From: Effrenium voratum
Lineage: Eukaryota; Sar; Dinophyceae; Suessiales; Symbiodiniaceae
NCBI GenBank assembly: GCA_963377175.1
Contig: CAUJNA010000180.1
Location: 236,633 to 300,632 of the forward strand
Length of the DNA: 64,000 nucleotides
Reading direction: 5' to 3'
Part shown: in pieces, positions 46,975-59,275 of the stretch
Layout of the letters: each line of letters opens with the position of its first letter
Position numbering within the stretch: the first letter of the stretch is position 1
Notes under the pieces: model-generated
Database searches by the model: none
Told to the model about the DNA's origin: nothing
The model's input: the letters and a program-made list of their open reading frames with translations, nothing else
Made by a program: the position numbers and the translations under genes

Positions 46975-47197
46975 CTAGCGGATGAACAAGGCTGTGGTGT
47001 TTTCCCGTTCAGCTGGGAGAGCCATAAGATTCCACACTGGGTTCGACCAGTCCACCCCGTTGCTGGCGAGCCTGCCATCGCATGCCCTTGTAACCTCGAT
47101 CGAACCGGGATTCGCGACAGGCGAACCCCAGGAAACATTCGGATGGAACCAGGTTGCTCCAGCCGACCCGATCGGCACAAGGGTGGACACTTGGTCC
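46975..47197 (-). CDS. Candidate terminal exon of the PPR gene, or unknown ORF
   Basis: After a pyrimidine-rich CTTTAGTAG acceptor, 74 codons read DQVSTLVPIGSAGATWFHPN, VSWGSPVANPGSIEVTRACD, GRLASNGVDWSNPVWNLMAL and PAERENTTALFIR, then TAG. The leading base accepts the 2-base leftover of the 48.4 kb PPR exon. The content is not PPR-like and an overlapping 236-codon frame runs here on the same strand, so another gene fragment is possible. Confidence 0.35.
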
Positions 47198-48377
47198 CTA
47201 CTAAAGGGAAAGCAGCTGGCACCAAAAATATTTTCGACCCTGGTGATCTGGTCATTGTTTTGAGCCGAGCAACCCTGAAAAAAGGAGATTCCTCCAAAAC
47301 GACGGCTGTTTGGTAGCCTTGTGAATATTCAATAAAGTCCCCGCTCGCATAAAAAGGTGCATCCAGCATGGTCAATGGAGTGCTCAGGCTTGCTCTTGAG
47401 ACCCGGGGCATCTTTGGGCAAAACAATGGATTTCTTTGATGGATTGTCAAAAGGGTTCCTGTTGGTTTCCTAGCCAAAGCAACCCCAGAAAGGGTTGGGA
47501 AGCACGCAGAAATCTCATCGACGTGTTTACTCTTAAGCTTCGGTCGGCTGGAACCGGCGCAGAGCAATCCCGATGGAAGCCCAACTCAACGTGCAGCCTG
47601 TTTGTTCTGGATCATGGCTGTGCGAACTGTTGCGATTCCCAGGTTGGCCATGCTTACTTCATTGAATTGGATGACCCAAGGGTAACGCAGAAAGTGGCCC
47701 AACACCCCAATTCCTTTTCGTACAACCAGGAACATATTAATGATTGTTGAAAAGGAAGTCTCAATTAAGAACCACGGCAACGCCGGGAACGAACTTGATC
47801 CTTGAGCCACGCTACCCCATGGCAACCGTCGACTTGTGAGCTTGGTTGGTTCTGAACGACACGATCCCAGAAACAAAACCTTCCAGGAAAAAGGCACGCT
47901 CCAAGACAAATGTTCAAGAAAGACATGCGCCAATGCCCCTCAAAGGCTCAAGTAACAACAGGAACTGGACCCTGACTGAGCCGAAACCCCAGAAAGAAAT
48001 CCAAACCCTGGCTTAGTCTTACCCAAACAGGAGCCAGGGCCAGGGCTCCCGAAACTTGCTCCTTAAGCATCACTCCACTCAGAAGCTCACCTCAAATAAT
48101 TGGCCTTTCCAAACGGTGTTCGGAGCACGGGGAATATGGGGAGCGTGCCAACAGACTATGAGAAATCCTTCATGTAAAGAACCAATCCCAGTGGATCCCA
48201 GGCAGGACAGTGGGCAAACAAACGTCTGGTCTTACCCAAATTTACCTACTTGCAGCTTAGTGAGAGGAATTTAATTTGCACAAGAAGTTAAAGATTAAAA
48301 TCCAACCCACCAGCATTCAAAATCACTCCTTGAATCTATTGACTTCTTCTATTGGGCCACTGGAACTGGAGATGTGC

Positions 48378-48466
48378 CTCTGACTGGATGCAGCCGAAGT
48401 GCAGGCCGAGATGGCCACGTTGCAGCTGATGTGGTCCTGCGCCGCCTCGGCCAAAGTCCGGAAACC
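48378..48466 (-). CDS. PPR gene exon 12
   Basis: Reads GFRTLAEAAQDHISCNVAIS then ACTSAASSQ between CTGGCAG|GGT and CAGAG|GC. HISCNVAISACTSA is a clear PPR helix. The plus strand also reads open (AEVQAEMATLQLMW), but the PPR match settles the strand. Confidence 0.75.
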
Positions 48467-49254
48467 CTGCCAGAAGGGAACTGGTTGCAGCTCCACCAAA
48501 AGCCCCGTTTTGGCCGTAACAAGGTCTGGGCGGGCTTTTCTTGCAAACATAGTGGTTGTGACTACTAACTCAACTAGTCGAAGGGCGAAGGGCACCAAAC
48601 ACCTTTTCAAGCACCTTTTGAAGTGCTCCAAATGCTTCCTTATGCGGGGGCTTTGACTCAAGAGTCCCGGCCGTTTGTTAGCGCGTGGCAGTGTTCCAAA
48701 GGTGCCTTCTTGGATTCCCAATGATTGTTCAACCATTGTGTTTCTTGCTCCAAAACCAGGATTGTTCTCCAAAACCAGCCATCGCTTTTAGGTTTGTTCG
48801 TGGCTCTCTGGAGAGGAGGATGCCTGGAAAGAATGGTTGGAAGTAAACCTCGCTTGCGATACATCGGATTGGCCCAAAACAGTTGGAGTCCAAGCTTTTG
48901 ATGTGCGAGGCAACTGGTTGTCCCAAAAGAATAAAGTTTGGGAACCCAGGGATCGAGTATTTCCAGAACTCACTTTCAGTTGGCCCAAACGGTGCTTCGC
49001 AACACAACTAACTAAGAGGGAACATATGGGTATGTGATCGTGTAGGGTATGTACCACTTTTGGGTCTTAGGTTAAAGGAAGCCAAAAGGAAGTCCGCAAT
49101 GCTTGGTGTTCCCTACTTTGACACACAGTGCTGTTCAAACTGGATTGTTGGCCAATCCATCTACACTCCTTGGAAAAGTGCCCCATTGGGGGTACACAAT
49201 TGTCCTTGAACAGCGCAAAGGCAAACTACAGAACTGTTGCACTGTGGTCCTGGC

Positions 49255-49299
49255 GAGGGGATGGGCCAACAACGCCAGAGCTCGCTGCCACTCGGCACC
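49255..49299 (-). CDS. PPR gene exon 11
   Basis: Reads GAEWQRALALLAHPL, the second PPR helix. Acceptor CCGGAG|GGT; the GC donor after CCCCTC gives phase 0 as exon 12 needs. Confidence 0.7.
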
Positions 49300-50067
49300 C
49301 TCCGGAAGCAGCGGAGGGACCACCCCCCTTCGCGATCTCAACAGTGGTTCAAGCGAAAAACTGGATGGCAAAACCTCGTGAAAGCTGTTTGGTGGGAAAC
49401 ATCAGCATATCCCGAAAAGCAGAAGTCTGATCCAACCAAAGAGCTGCCAAGAGCAATAGGTCCCAACCAGGTGATTCATAAACAGGGGTTGCCCGCCAGA
49501 ACATGTTAGTTAGCATGCTCTTCTAGAACTCTGTGCTTCAACAAAGCTCTCTGACCAAACTACGAATCAATTCACGCACCAGGCATAATGCAAAGCCCCA
49601 GTAAGGCCTTCGTCACGGGAATCGAGCTGGTTCTACCCTCCACCGGCGAGATGTTGTCTGAAGAAGTTACAGGTTGGAATGCAAATAGCATTCAAGGGGT
49701 ACACTCACTTTGTGAAAGAATGGTACATTGATGACGGCTGCGTCCAAGGCCGATGGTGGCCGTTGTAGTCAGAACCTTCTCTGCCTTAGGGATTGTAGTA
49801 AGGAGAAAAGCTCTCAACCAAAGCCGTTCAAGCACTTGGATATGTATTGGCCACAAGTAACTCTCCGTCAATGCTTGTGCAGGTAGGTCTTGTTTGGTTG
49901 TTCCTGCATGAAGCAGGTTCGGCGGATCTTCCAAGAAGGGGGGAGCAAGGCCGAACCTGATGGAGCTGATCGCCCTTGGATTGGCAGCGGCCGGCAAGGC
50001 TGCTGCAAGTTGGTGAACGAGCTCGGCTTTGGTGGGGAGTTGATGGTGCCTCACCTGGCTGCTTGTC

Positions 50068-50167
50068 AAGGCAAGCTGCGAGGCCTGCAAAGAAGACAAC
50101 CTCGCGCCCCAGCTCGCAGGACTCGAAAAGGCACTCTGTGCGCTGTGGGTGAACGTAAGCCAACTCA
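50068..50167 (-). CDS. PPR gene exon 10
   Basis: Reads ELAYVHPQRTECLFESCELG then REVVFFAGLAACL after CATCAG|T. VVFFAGLAACL followed by GAEWQRAL of exon 11 rebuilds a PPR motif. The open frame continues to a GTGAGG donor 14 bases on (DKQP), an alternative end that would not keep phase. Another frame here is open for more than 200 codons, so the call is less sure than its neighbours. Confidence 0.5.
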
Positions 50168-50779
50168 CTGATGAACATACCCTGCTCAAGGCAGGTCGCC
50201 TTCCCTCCATGGCCAGCAAACCCCAAGCTGCAGGGTTGGAGCACGGATCAGTGAACAGCATGTGCTTCATGAAGTTGTCTGGGTTGCTTGAAGTGATACC
50301 CTGCAAAACGTTAAATCTTCCCAACCAAAAATTGCCTCGGTGCGGAACTTACCCAACAGGAACAGAATCACTGAAGCCAAAACAAACACAAACAGTCCAC
50401 GCTTGGTTGTTGGCGGGTTTGCAAAGAAGCTCACCTAAAAGCTGAGAGAAGGACAAGGGGCGCCACCCCACCCCTCGCCTCCCCAAAAAGTGCAAAGGGC
50501 TTATTCGTTTGGAGAAGCCACGATATAACTGCGCCTATCTAACCAGGGAAACACAATTCTCACCTTCCGACACTTCAAGTTCGCATACATGCTCTGCAAC
50601 AGTGGTGGCAATGATTCCTGATAGTGTCTGAATGCCGATCTCCCAAAGCAAAAGATCTTTTCTAAAATTAGACTTTTCTTTTTAATGAACCAGTGGTTTG
50701 TCTAATCCTGGGTCAAAATTAATTGCCAACTGGTTTCCCATGGGAAAATGGGCAGCTTTCTTTTTTTGCGTGAAGCGTC

Positions 50780-51440
50780 AATTGAGCATTGTTTCTTTTA
50801 CAGGTTCAGGGCTTTTACACTGCTGGAGAGGCTACGCGGGGGGCTTCGCGGGGCCAGAACTCGTGGAAGGGTTGGCTTTGCGAGACTTCGCGGCAAGACT
50901 GTGGCTTCGCGGAGTGGCTTCGCCGGGTTTCGCGGATGCTTGTTAAACAAACATCTCTGACGTTTGCGCTCTCATGCAGTTGAATCACGTTAAGTCCGTG
51001 CGAAGGGGGGGGATGAAGGCGGTAAGAGAGACATTGAGCTTCAGGACATGGCTGGGCCTCAAAGGCGGAGCATGGAAGTTGGACCGCGGTGGCTTCGCGG
51101 AGGCTTCGCGGGGGCTTCGCGAAAACGTTCCATCGTTTCTAGCAAAACCGGGCCTGAAACGCACAGTGCTCTTCCGGTCGTCTTCCTGTAATCTTCCTGT
51201 AGTCTTGTCGTAGCCTTCTGACTCTAAACATCAACCTTTGGCATGCTACTGCCATGAAAGCACACAACACACTTGCCATTTGCCATGATCGCACATAACA
51301 CACTCCAACCACGAAGTGGCTTCGCAAAGTGGCTTCGCCTGTGTGAATGTTGCCGGGCTTCGCGAATTGATGCGAATTGGCTTCGCGGGGCTTCGCGGCA
51401 CACAATGTATCACACAAGTGCCTTCGCGGACCTTTTGGGA
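50780..51440 (+). repeat. Degenerate GGCTTCGCGG minisatellite
   Basis: GGCTTCGCGG, GGCTTCGCGA, GGCTTCGCCG and similar 9-12 bp units occur in three clusters (about 50840-50940, 51080-51125, 51315-51430) separated by ordinary sequence. The clusters make the local GC content rise. Located in the intron between PPR exons 9 and 10. Confidence 0.8.
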
Positions 51441-52871
51441 GTTCCCCACAAAGCTAAAATCCATCATCTGAGACTGTGGAAAAAAAAAACGCTGCTCAAT
51501 TGGATGACTGGGGAGCCCCATTAGATAGTTTCCTGAGTCCATACGTAAACCTCCATTTGAATTCGGGCAGGAAATGATACCTGTTTCGAAGCTTGTAATG
51601 GGAAGGAACTAACATGAAGCCTACCAAACTGGCTGATTCCCGCTTTTGCCTTTTCTCCAAGCAAAAGGGCGAAGCTTTTCGTGGGCGTCTGCAAATTTTC
51701 GGCAGGTGCCAGGAAATAGCCTTGGCAAAGGTGGTCAGCATGCTGTTGAAGCTAATGAGATCTGGCCTCGCGAATGAACGTTACTTGCGACAACTCTCTG
51801 TTGGCCTATGCTGTGCTGCCCCGAACGTCCTCAACAGTGGCAAGTCCTCAAACTGCACCTTCCGGTAAGACTCTGGCTCCGATACGCCTGAAATGATTCT
51901 CTGGGATCAGCACCCTTAGTTTTGAAGCGGGAATTTCCATGGGACCGCCACGCCCTGCCCAAGCGAACAATCACACATGATAATACATGAAATCCAGGAG
52001 GTGGCGGCCTAAGATCACTAAAAATTGGCCTTTCCAACTGGTCAGGTCAGGCTTCAAGCCACCAGCAAGGGAACATAGTTGGAACCCCCAGAATGTTCAC
52101 GCCTTCCTCCTCATGTCGCTTGAAGATTTTCCACACTCTGGGGAGAGAGAAAGTTCCTCAGCCGCCCAAGCAAGGTCCGTTCTTGTCAAGAGAATGCTCA
52201 GCGGCCTTGCAGGCTACTTAGGATTTGGAAGAAGCCATGGGCATTTGAAGTTGATGTGGGAACCATCGGAGTAGATCTTGAGAGACCATGGGTAGATTAT
52301 CCAAAGAAACACAACCAGACTTGTCAGCGGATACAGGTGAAGCTTTCACCCTGGGCCTTCGACCGTGAACAGCTTGGCGCCACCATGGAGTGGAAGTCAT
52401 TCTCCATCCAGGGTGTTTTTAGCGATTGATGGCTTCAGGCAATGAAACAACCCTGAGGGCTGGGCTGAAACAAAAAACACATTCCTGGGTTTATGTCTAC
52501 CTTGGAAAACAAAACAGTGGAGCCCTGTCTCCATCTGCTTGGTCAACCATGTTCAAACCTGTATTCTTGAAACATCACAGGTTCATCGGTTCATCTGGGT
52601 ATTTGGAGACAAACATGAAACTTGGCTAGTCCCAACACAATTGGTTGTAAAATCAGGGCTCGTAAAATCTAAAGGCCGTTTTAGTTGGTGGTACTACTGC
52701 CTGGTTTAACAAGACGTATAGCAAGCCCTATACTGTCATAACCATCTTAGAAGGCCTATATAAACCTTCATACCCATCTCGAACAGTAGAAACAAATATC
52801 AATGGCTTTGGTCGCTTTTCTGATTGACAACCACGGCCCATCTGCCCCGAGGCGGATGAGTCGAAGGGAGC

Positions 52872-52918
52872 CTCAGGAGCCGCTGCTGCATGCACTGCAG
52901 TGCTGTGAGCGCCAGCTC
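52872..52918 (-). CDS. PPR gene exon 9
   Basis: Reads ELALTALQCMQQRLL after GCTAAG|GAG, ending at CTGAG|GC. Joined to exon 8 it gives ACESQW-ELALTALQCMQQ, a normal PPR second helix. Confidence 0.65.
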
Positions 52919-53749
52919 CTTAGCTCAGGAATCAGATCCGGCTCAAGGGCTGTAGCAATAAATGGGCTAAAGTACTTGGAATAGGGATGGGGTACTTTTA
53001 GAACCCAAATTATGAGCAATTAATAGTAATTATCCAACCCCTCATTGTGTTCCCAGCTGACGTGCAAAATTCGGTGAGTGTGTCCCGTGTCATCCCTGCT
53101 ACGGTAAAATATTGACCGTTGGCTAGGTAACTCCGTGGCTCTGTCAAGTCCCCGGGTGTACCCGCAATGACCCTAGTGGCTCCATACCATATACCCCGCA
53201 CACAGGCGGTACATGCCGAGAAGGAGGTATGGGATGTTGCCTACCATACTCTTGTTCCCCAAAAGCTGGAGGTCTCAGAGTGGTGCCTTTTCCAAAGGGT
53301 GACTACCCCCAAAATCACGGGGCCCCAAAGGAAAATGGCATGAAGAGGGCATGTTGCCCGTCCCAGTGCCTGCAAAAACAAGGTGTGCTAATTATCGCAA
53401 GCAAACCGAACACGATGAGGCACCCTTGTAGAGATCTTTGGTTGGGGGTGCAAATCCAATCCTGTAAACTTCTTGAGTGGAGTGGCAAAAAAAGCTCCGA
53501 ACTTTTTGTTTGCCACATAAACGTGTTGTTGCCAACAAGTATCAGGTTTGGGAACTCAACACAACATTCACTATATTTCCACTTTAAGCCTCACGCTGCC
53601 AAAGGAACCCCTTTCAATTGGCCAGAAAGCGATTCTTGTAACCATCCCACAAGAGAAGATTACACAGCCAGTTTGGGCTAAAGCAAAACCATAAGGGCAA
53701 AAAGTTAAGAAGGCTTTCGCCAACTCTGGTAATGTTTCGAGGTCCACAC

Positions 53750-53818
53750 CCACTGCGACTCGCACGCAGCCAGGAAGGCCTCGACTCGAAGCAATCGAGC
53801 GTCGAACTCGCCGATCGC
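53750..53818 (-). CDS. PPR gene exon 8
   Basis: Reads AIGEFDARLLRVEAFLAACE then SQW between TTCGAG|GCG and a GT donor. Both ends are phase 0 and fit exons 7 and 9. Confidence 0.65.
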
Positions 53819-54456
53819 CTCGAAAACAAACGCGTGACGTGACCCCTCCGATCCCAGCTGATACCTCAAACACGGAGAAGGCAAAAGGAGTTCAGAGCAA
53901 CAAAAGAAGAGGGGGAGTGAGCCTCGCCCCTTTAAATTGAAAGGGTGCAACACACACACAAAACACGATAAACAAAGGCACAAGGAGTGCAAACGTGGTG
54001 AAACAATACTGGGGCCCTGCCCCACAGAATCATCTTCAATGGCACCCGTCCACTTCCATGATTGTTTGAGGATCGGGAAGCCCCTTTTGGGTAGTATGAA
54101 TAGGAAACCAGCTTCCCAAACCACCGAAAGGGTGGGATATGACACTTGCTCAGGTGCTTTCATAAAGCAAGCAAACAACGTTGCCCTCTTGTCAAAGATC
54201 ACCACCGGGCCACCGCGCTAAGAAGCCCTTTCAGGAAAAAATATGGTCTTCACGCTCGGGGTATATGGGGTTCTCAAAAATACGTGGACTCCCCAAACGC
54301 GTTTCCCTTTTGAATCAACCAAAACGGGAGTTCCGAGACCTGGGCAAATAACCATAATCACAAACCAGAACTAAGGAAGCCCAACGAGGGCTTTCGTGGG
54401 GCAAATCGCTCCCAACTTCGGGCTGTGAGCTCGCTTGTCCGGATCGGGGCACAGGC

Positions 54457-54499
54457 GTTGTAGCTCACCAGATCTGGCTGCAGAAGGTGCAAGGCTTGC
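54457..54499 (-). CDS. PPR gene exon 7
   Basis: Reads QALHLLQPDLVSYN after GGCCAG|G. PDLVSYN is the classical start of a PPR. The GC donor right after AAC keeps phase with exon 8; the frame stays open for 40 more codons, so a longer exon is possible. Confidence 0.65.
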
Positions 54500-55003
54500 C
54501 TGGCCGGGAGCAAAAACACACCACATTTTCGAAACCGCGGCTTCGGGCAGCCCAAGGGCTTACTTGGAAGCGCCCATACCGATGGACAAAGACCTGCACA
54601 ACCTGGAATGGATGACAGCCAACACAGAATGGGACGAATCATCCACCCCAACAATATTGGAATAAGCCAATTTTATCACCAGGCCCACAAATATGTGGCG
54701 ATAATACTGCATCTACCCGCTGGTGCAGTCCATCCACAGTAACTGACGTGGTTTACAATTTACAACTACCAAACCTGAAATGAGGATTGGACCACCAAGT
54801 AACGCGGGCTCGCCATAAACTAGCGAATACAATGGTCGTCTACCACTCTCGCAGATTGAAATGGAATCCACCAAAGGAGGTTCCCTAAAAGGAGATTGAT
54901 CCAAGACGATGCTTGTTGATTCTTTTTTTGGGGGGACCCTACCCAGTTGCAACCGTTGACCCTGGTTGACCAAGCGAACGTCTCAGGCCTTACCCCAACC
55001 CTC

Positions 55004-55051
55004 TTCGCGACCTGTTGACGGGCCTCCATTGCTTGCTCGCTGCGCAGGCGC
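55004..55051 (-). CDS. PPR gene exon 6
   Basis: Reads RLRSEQAMEARQQVA after CCTGAG|G, helical and charged. It takes the 2-base leftover of exon 5 and leaves AA, so that Lys is formed with exon 7. The GA donor was chosen for phase; GT after CAACAG is the alternative. Confidence 0.5.
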
Positions 55052-56735
55052 CTCAGGAAGAGCAACCCGTTGCAACGGGCGGAGGGTACGATGGACGCAG
55101 AGACACAATTGTGCAACCACCTTTTTTTGGGTATGGGATTTCTGGGATTGCTTTTCTGATTCGACCCGATCGTCTAGGGTATAGGTTGGGCCCCTGGCAA
55201 GGAACAACAAAAGGACCCCTCCTACCAATTTTCTACCCTCACCACCGTTGAGCAATGGCTCGAACGAGGGGACCCCTTTGGGTTGACCGTATTTTGAGCA
55301 TCTCATAAACAAGCGATACAAAGTTTCAGCCTTTTGGGATAGGTTCGTTTGGAGGCGCAACGCAACCACGAAAAAAAAGCAACTCGCTGCAACAGGAGGG
55401 GTGGCCTCAGGGCTGTTCAAAACATGGGCTGCCTTTCAGCCCGTAGAATCGATTGACCGCCCAAATCCAGTTACATGGGGATCTATCCAGAATTTGGGGA
55501 GCAGCTTAAAGGATTAAAGGACATCAGAACCCTTCCCATTTCACCACAATTGGGTTTGGACCAAGTGGTGGTTGATATCTAAATCTGAATCATCAATCTG
55601 GCCGAAAGGACCTGGACAACCGATGAACCTTTTTAAGCTTTGACCAAGCAGGATTGCTCCAAAGATGCTGGAACCAGGATAGCATAGGTCCCGAATGAAA
55701 GAACAGCAAAGGAACCACACCACATTTCAGGTTTGGTCGACTTTTAGGACGGGCCAACTGTTGCGGAATCGTTTCTTCTCCTTAATACATCTTACCAAGC
55801 CCGCTGACCCTGTGCGAAAAGTTGACTTTTTGCCAGCTGACTGATACAGGACCGTGAACACCGCCACACCGTCATACTATCCGTCGCTGTGTGTGCAGGA
55901 TGGTTTATATTATATGCGCACAGAAGTACCAAACCACCAGCTTGCACCAAAGGCTTGCAGCCTCAGGCTCTGGCTGATGGCGGTGTTCACCATGGACACG
56001 CTCTGCAGTTGTTGCCTGCCATGCGCTCAGTCGTCATTTTGTCTTTTTCTGTTCACCTGGGGTATGGGTTGGACTAACCGTCGCCCCCGTTTAAAATACG
56101 ATCCGAGTGGTCAGTCTCAAAAACATCCTCCACTTTGTGGCGCAGGGGTCTGGCCGTGAAACCTTTTGCATCCGCACCACATGTAGTCTGTACCACCAAC
56201 TGGACCTACACCTTTCTTTTCTCAAAAGTGTGTTCTTGGAAATGAGAGACATGTCGGCAATCTCACCACAGCGCCGGCCCAAAGCTGGAAGCTTGGCTGG
56301 ATACCAGCCCTGTGTATGAGGTTTTTTGTGGCTTAGGCCCAAAGATGTGCTTGGATTCCGTATTTCTCTAGACTCTAGAACATAAATGACTCCGTACACC
56401 TTTGGCTTTCCTCCAGAACCAATCGAACACGATGGCATCGAATTGGCGCTTGAAAAGCAACGTTCCCTCTAGTTTGACACATATCCACTAACGGATATCA
56501 TGTTAACCCCTGACCAGAAAAGGAGGTACTTCCCATGGACACCTAGTTGTTTAATCAAAAGTATACCTGGGAACATTGGGTATTTGGGGCAGGAGCGCTA
56601 AAAGAGGTGCACGGAAATATAAAAAAGCGAAGGCCAAAGATCCAACTTGCTGGCATTCAAGTGGAGTGGGTACCCAATTGAACCATTTCGCTCGCGCCCG
56701 TTTGGAGCGCTCAGCTCTTCATTCGGATCGTGTGC

Positions 56736-56782
56736 CTGCGGGCAGTCCGCAGGAAGCCGAGCGCCTGCTGCCAGGCGTGGCC
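56736..56782 (-). CDS. PPR gene exon 5
   Basis: Reads GHAWQQALGFLRTAR between GGGACAG|GGC and GCCCGCAG|GC. WQQALGFL is the PPR second-helix signature and follows SACAQAT of exon 4 directly. Confidence 0.7.
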
Positions 56783-57375
56783 CTGTCCCAGTCCGTGGCG
56801 GCGAAGCAGAGGGACGTGATGAGTTGACGTTTTGCTGAAAGACAAATATTCATTGGGATTCCTCACAAATTCCTCAGGCAAAAGTCTTAAACACGAGTAT
56901 GGTCAACAACTGTCAGGTGATGAAGGTGTTTTGTTTGGGGGCGCCTAAAATTCAGGGTTTGGAATGGACGAATTTGTAGACTCTGTGGATACACAAAATC
57001 CACTTCACACCAACTGGTAGGTGGTTTACCCCAGTATTTATAAGTTGCATCCGTCCCAACTGGTGCAGCGCTTTGTCCATCCACTGAACTGAACCCAGTG
57101 ATTCCATTTCTCTACGTAGGTAACCAAGGAAAGCTCAAAGAAAGCTGGCCGAATACCTGAATCAGCGGCAGCTGGGATGCACTGGGAAAAAGTGTCTGGG
57201 GCTCCAACAGACCGCTGCTAAAGACAAAACAATTAAACTCCAAGGGTCACTCTCTGTCCAGCAAATAATGTAAGTGGAAAACAGGGTCCCCAAAAAGAAA
57301 GTTGTCTTCTCCACACATCCCTGTCAGCTTCCATGCTTGTTGGAGGAAGAGCCTCCTTTCTTTTAGGGCGCTAAC

Positions 57376-57440
57376 TCACACACACACACATACGGCATGG
57401 GAACACACATATATATATATTTATATATATATATATATTC
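57376..57440 (+). repeat. (CA)n and (TA)n microsatellites
   Basis: A CA block (57376-57390) and two TA blocks (57408-57438) close together in the intron before PPR exon 5. Confidence 0.9.
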
Positions 57441-57853
57441 ATATGTATGTTGAAATATTTCTCTCTGAGGGTGCACATATCTTTTAAATACGGTCAACCG
57501 CTTTCAGACTTGGCTTCGTTGGTTCTATTTGTTCCCTTTCAGAGACAGTCCCTTTTTTTTACGACCCCCCTCTTCCACGACTGCCTAGGCTCAGGGCGTT
57601 GACCCCAACTGGACAAACAGGCTCCCGCCCTTAAGCCTTTTGGAGCCTCACCAGGGTACCCGGTCTGGGGAGAACCATGGAAAAGGGTCAATCATGGAGC
57701 ACAGCTTGGGGGCGATACTGAAACTGGACTTTTTTTGGGAAAGACTTCCTTGGGACAAGTCAGCTAAGGTATGCCCTCTCTCCCATCACAGAAGCTGCTT
57801 CCCCTGCAAGGAAGATTAGATTTGGGGTGCTGATCCTGCCCGCTGAGGCCATC

Positions 57854-57905
57854 CGTGGCCTGGGCGCAAGCACTCACTGCGCTGGTGAAGGAGACGCTGT
57901 TGGGC
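57854..57905 (-). CDS. PPR gene exon 4
   Basis: Reads PNSVSFTSAVSACAQAT after a T-rich tract and CCAAG|G, ending at a GA donor. This is a textbook PPR first helix; it joins exon 3 (TT plus G gives Leu) and exon 5 (phase 0). Confidence 0.75.
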
Positions 57906-58924
57906 CTTGGAAAAATGAGGCCCGACGATGCTGATGCTACCCGTTGCGTGTTTTCTGCCGGTTGTGCCTCCAAGTCTTAGGTCTTTGTTTCCAAGCCCAG
58001 GTATCGCAGCTTTCTCAGCCCGCCATTGCGAGCTACGGAGCCGCCAATATACAACTTTCAATTGACAAACAATGTCACATTTTGCGTCTTCGCCAGTCAA
58101 ATGGAGGGCCACGCACACAGGTGAAACAAGTCAAATCAAAATCAACCATTGGACAAGGAGAAACAGAACCACCCTGGTTTTTGGGCTGGACATTGTGACT
58201 GAACCTGACATGTTCGAAAGCATCGAATCTCAACAGAAGGGCCCCGAAAAGAGCAATCGCTGAACATATGAGCATGCGGCCTACTCCCTACTCCAAATAT
58301 CCGCCGTATGAAGGGTATGTTTGAAAGAATGGCTTTACTTTGGACATACCAACCTGTTGACCTCAGGAGTCAACAGGATACCCCAGAAAAAAGAAAAAAC
58401 AAGTGTTTGGAGCAGGGTGTAGGGTGGTTTTAAGGAAAGACGCGGAGGTCCACCCATTCATCCTTTTTGGGTGGCTTAAAAAGTAACCTTTTGTAAACGC
58501 CAAGTTCGACTTGATGGCCATTACCCCCTGCCCAGTGATGTTTGTAGCCTAGTGGGACAATCATCATTTCCAAATGCTAAAAGGTCACAGATCCACCCCC
58601 ATAACAATCAAGACGTTCTGGAAAGGCCACATTTTACTTAGCATTTCCTTTGGGGTAGGGTGGAATCATCGTCTCGGGGAGCTGCCAGGACATTATTTAA
58701 CGGGCCTTTATTAACCCTAGGTCACCATTAACTTGAGCATCCTCATTCAACCCAACTCTGCAACCTGCACAAGAACACATCCGGGCAGCTACAGCTACAT
58801 GCGCCCAAACAAGTAAAGAACTCAGAACAAATCTGCATTGAAAGCAAGCCTCTGATCAACCGTGGTAAACATCTTGTATTGGTCATGTTCCCGCAGAACG
58901 TCACGTTCGCCCACAGATCAGCAG

Positions 58925-59275
58925 TTGCGGTTTCTGGGTGGGGGGTTTATATGTCTTCTCTTTGTTGACCAGCAACACAGTTTAGGGTTGGGGGGTTTTG
59001 GGTTTCTGGGTGGGGAGGCAATGTGTCTTCTCTTTGTTGACCAGCAACACAGTTTAGGGCGGGGGGGGGTTCGGGTTTCTGGGTGGGGGGCTTATATGTC
59101 TTGTCTTTATTGACCAGCAACACAGTTTAGGGTTGGGGGAGTTCGGGTTAGCCGGTGGGGGGGGCAATGTGTATTCTCTTTGTTGGGGGTTTCGGGTTTC
59201 TGGGTGGGGGGGGTTGACCAGCAACACAGTTTAGGGTTCGGGGGTTTCGGGTTTCTGGGTGGAGGGGATATGTAT
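58925..59275 (+). repeat. 73-bp minisatellite (GACCAGCAACACAGTTTAGG)
   Basis: The landmark GACCAGCAACACAGTTTAGG occurs at 58967, 59039, 59112 and 59216 (spacings 72, 73, 104). Units also hold GGGTTTCTGGGTGGGG and TGTCTTCTCTTTGTT. AACATCTTGTATTGGTC lies on both sides (about 58867 and 59352). It lies in the 3-kb intron between PPR exons 3 and 4. Confidence 0.9.

Noticed and set aside
46857..47567. 236-codon minus-strand ORF
   Set aside because: No recognisable domain, mixed codon bias, and it overlaps the better-looking 74-codon island in another frame.
52802..52984. Plus-strand 60-codon ORF over PPR exon 9
   Set aside because: The minus strand rebuilds a PPR motif with exon 8 in phase, so the plus reading is taken as its shadow.
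56576..56827. Plus-strand 83-codon ORF over PPR exon 5
   Set aside because: Good composition, but the minus-strand GHAWQQALGFL joins SACAQAT to give a standard PPR repeat.
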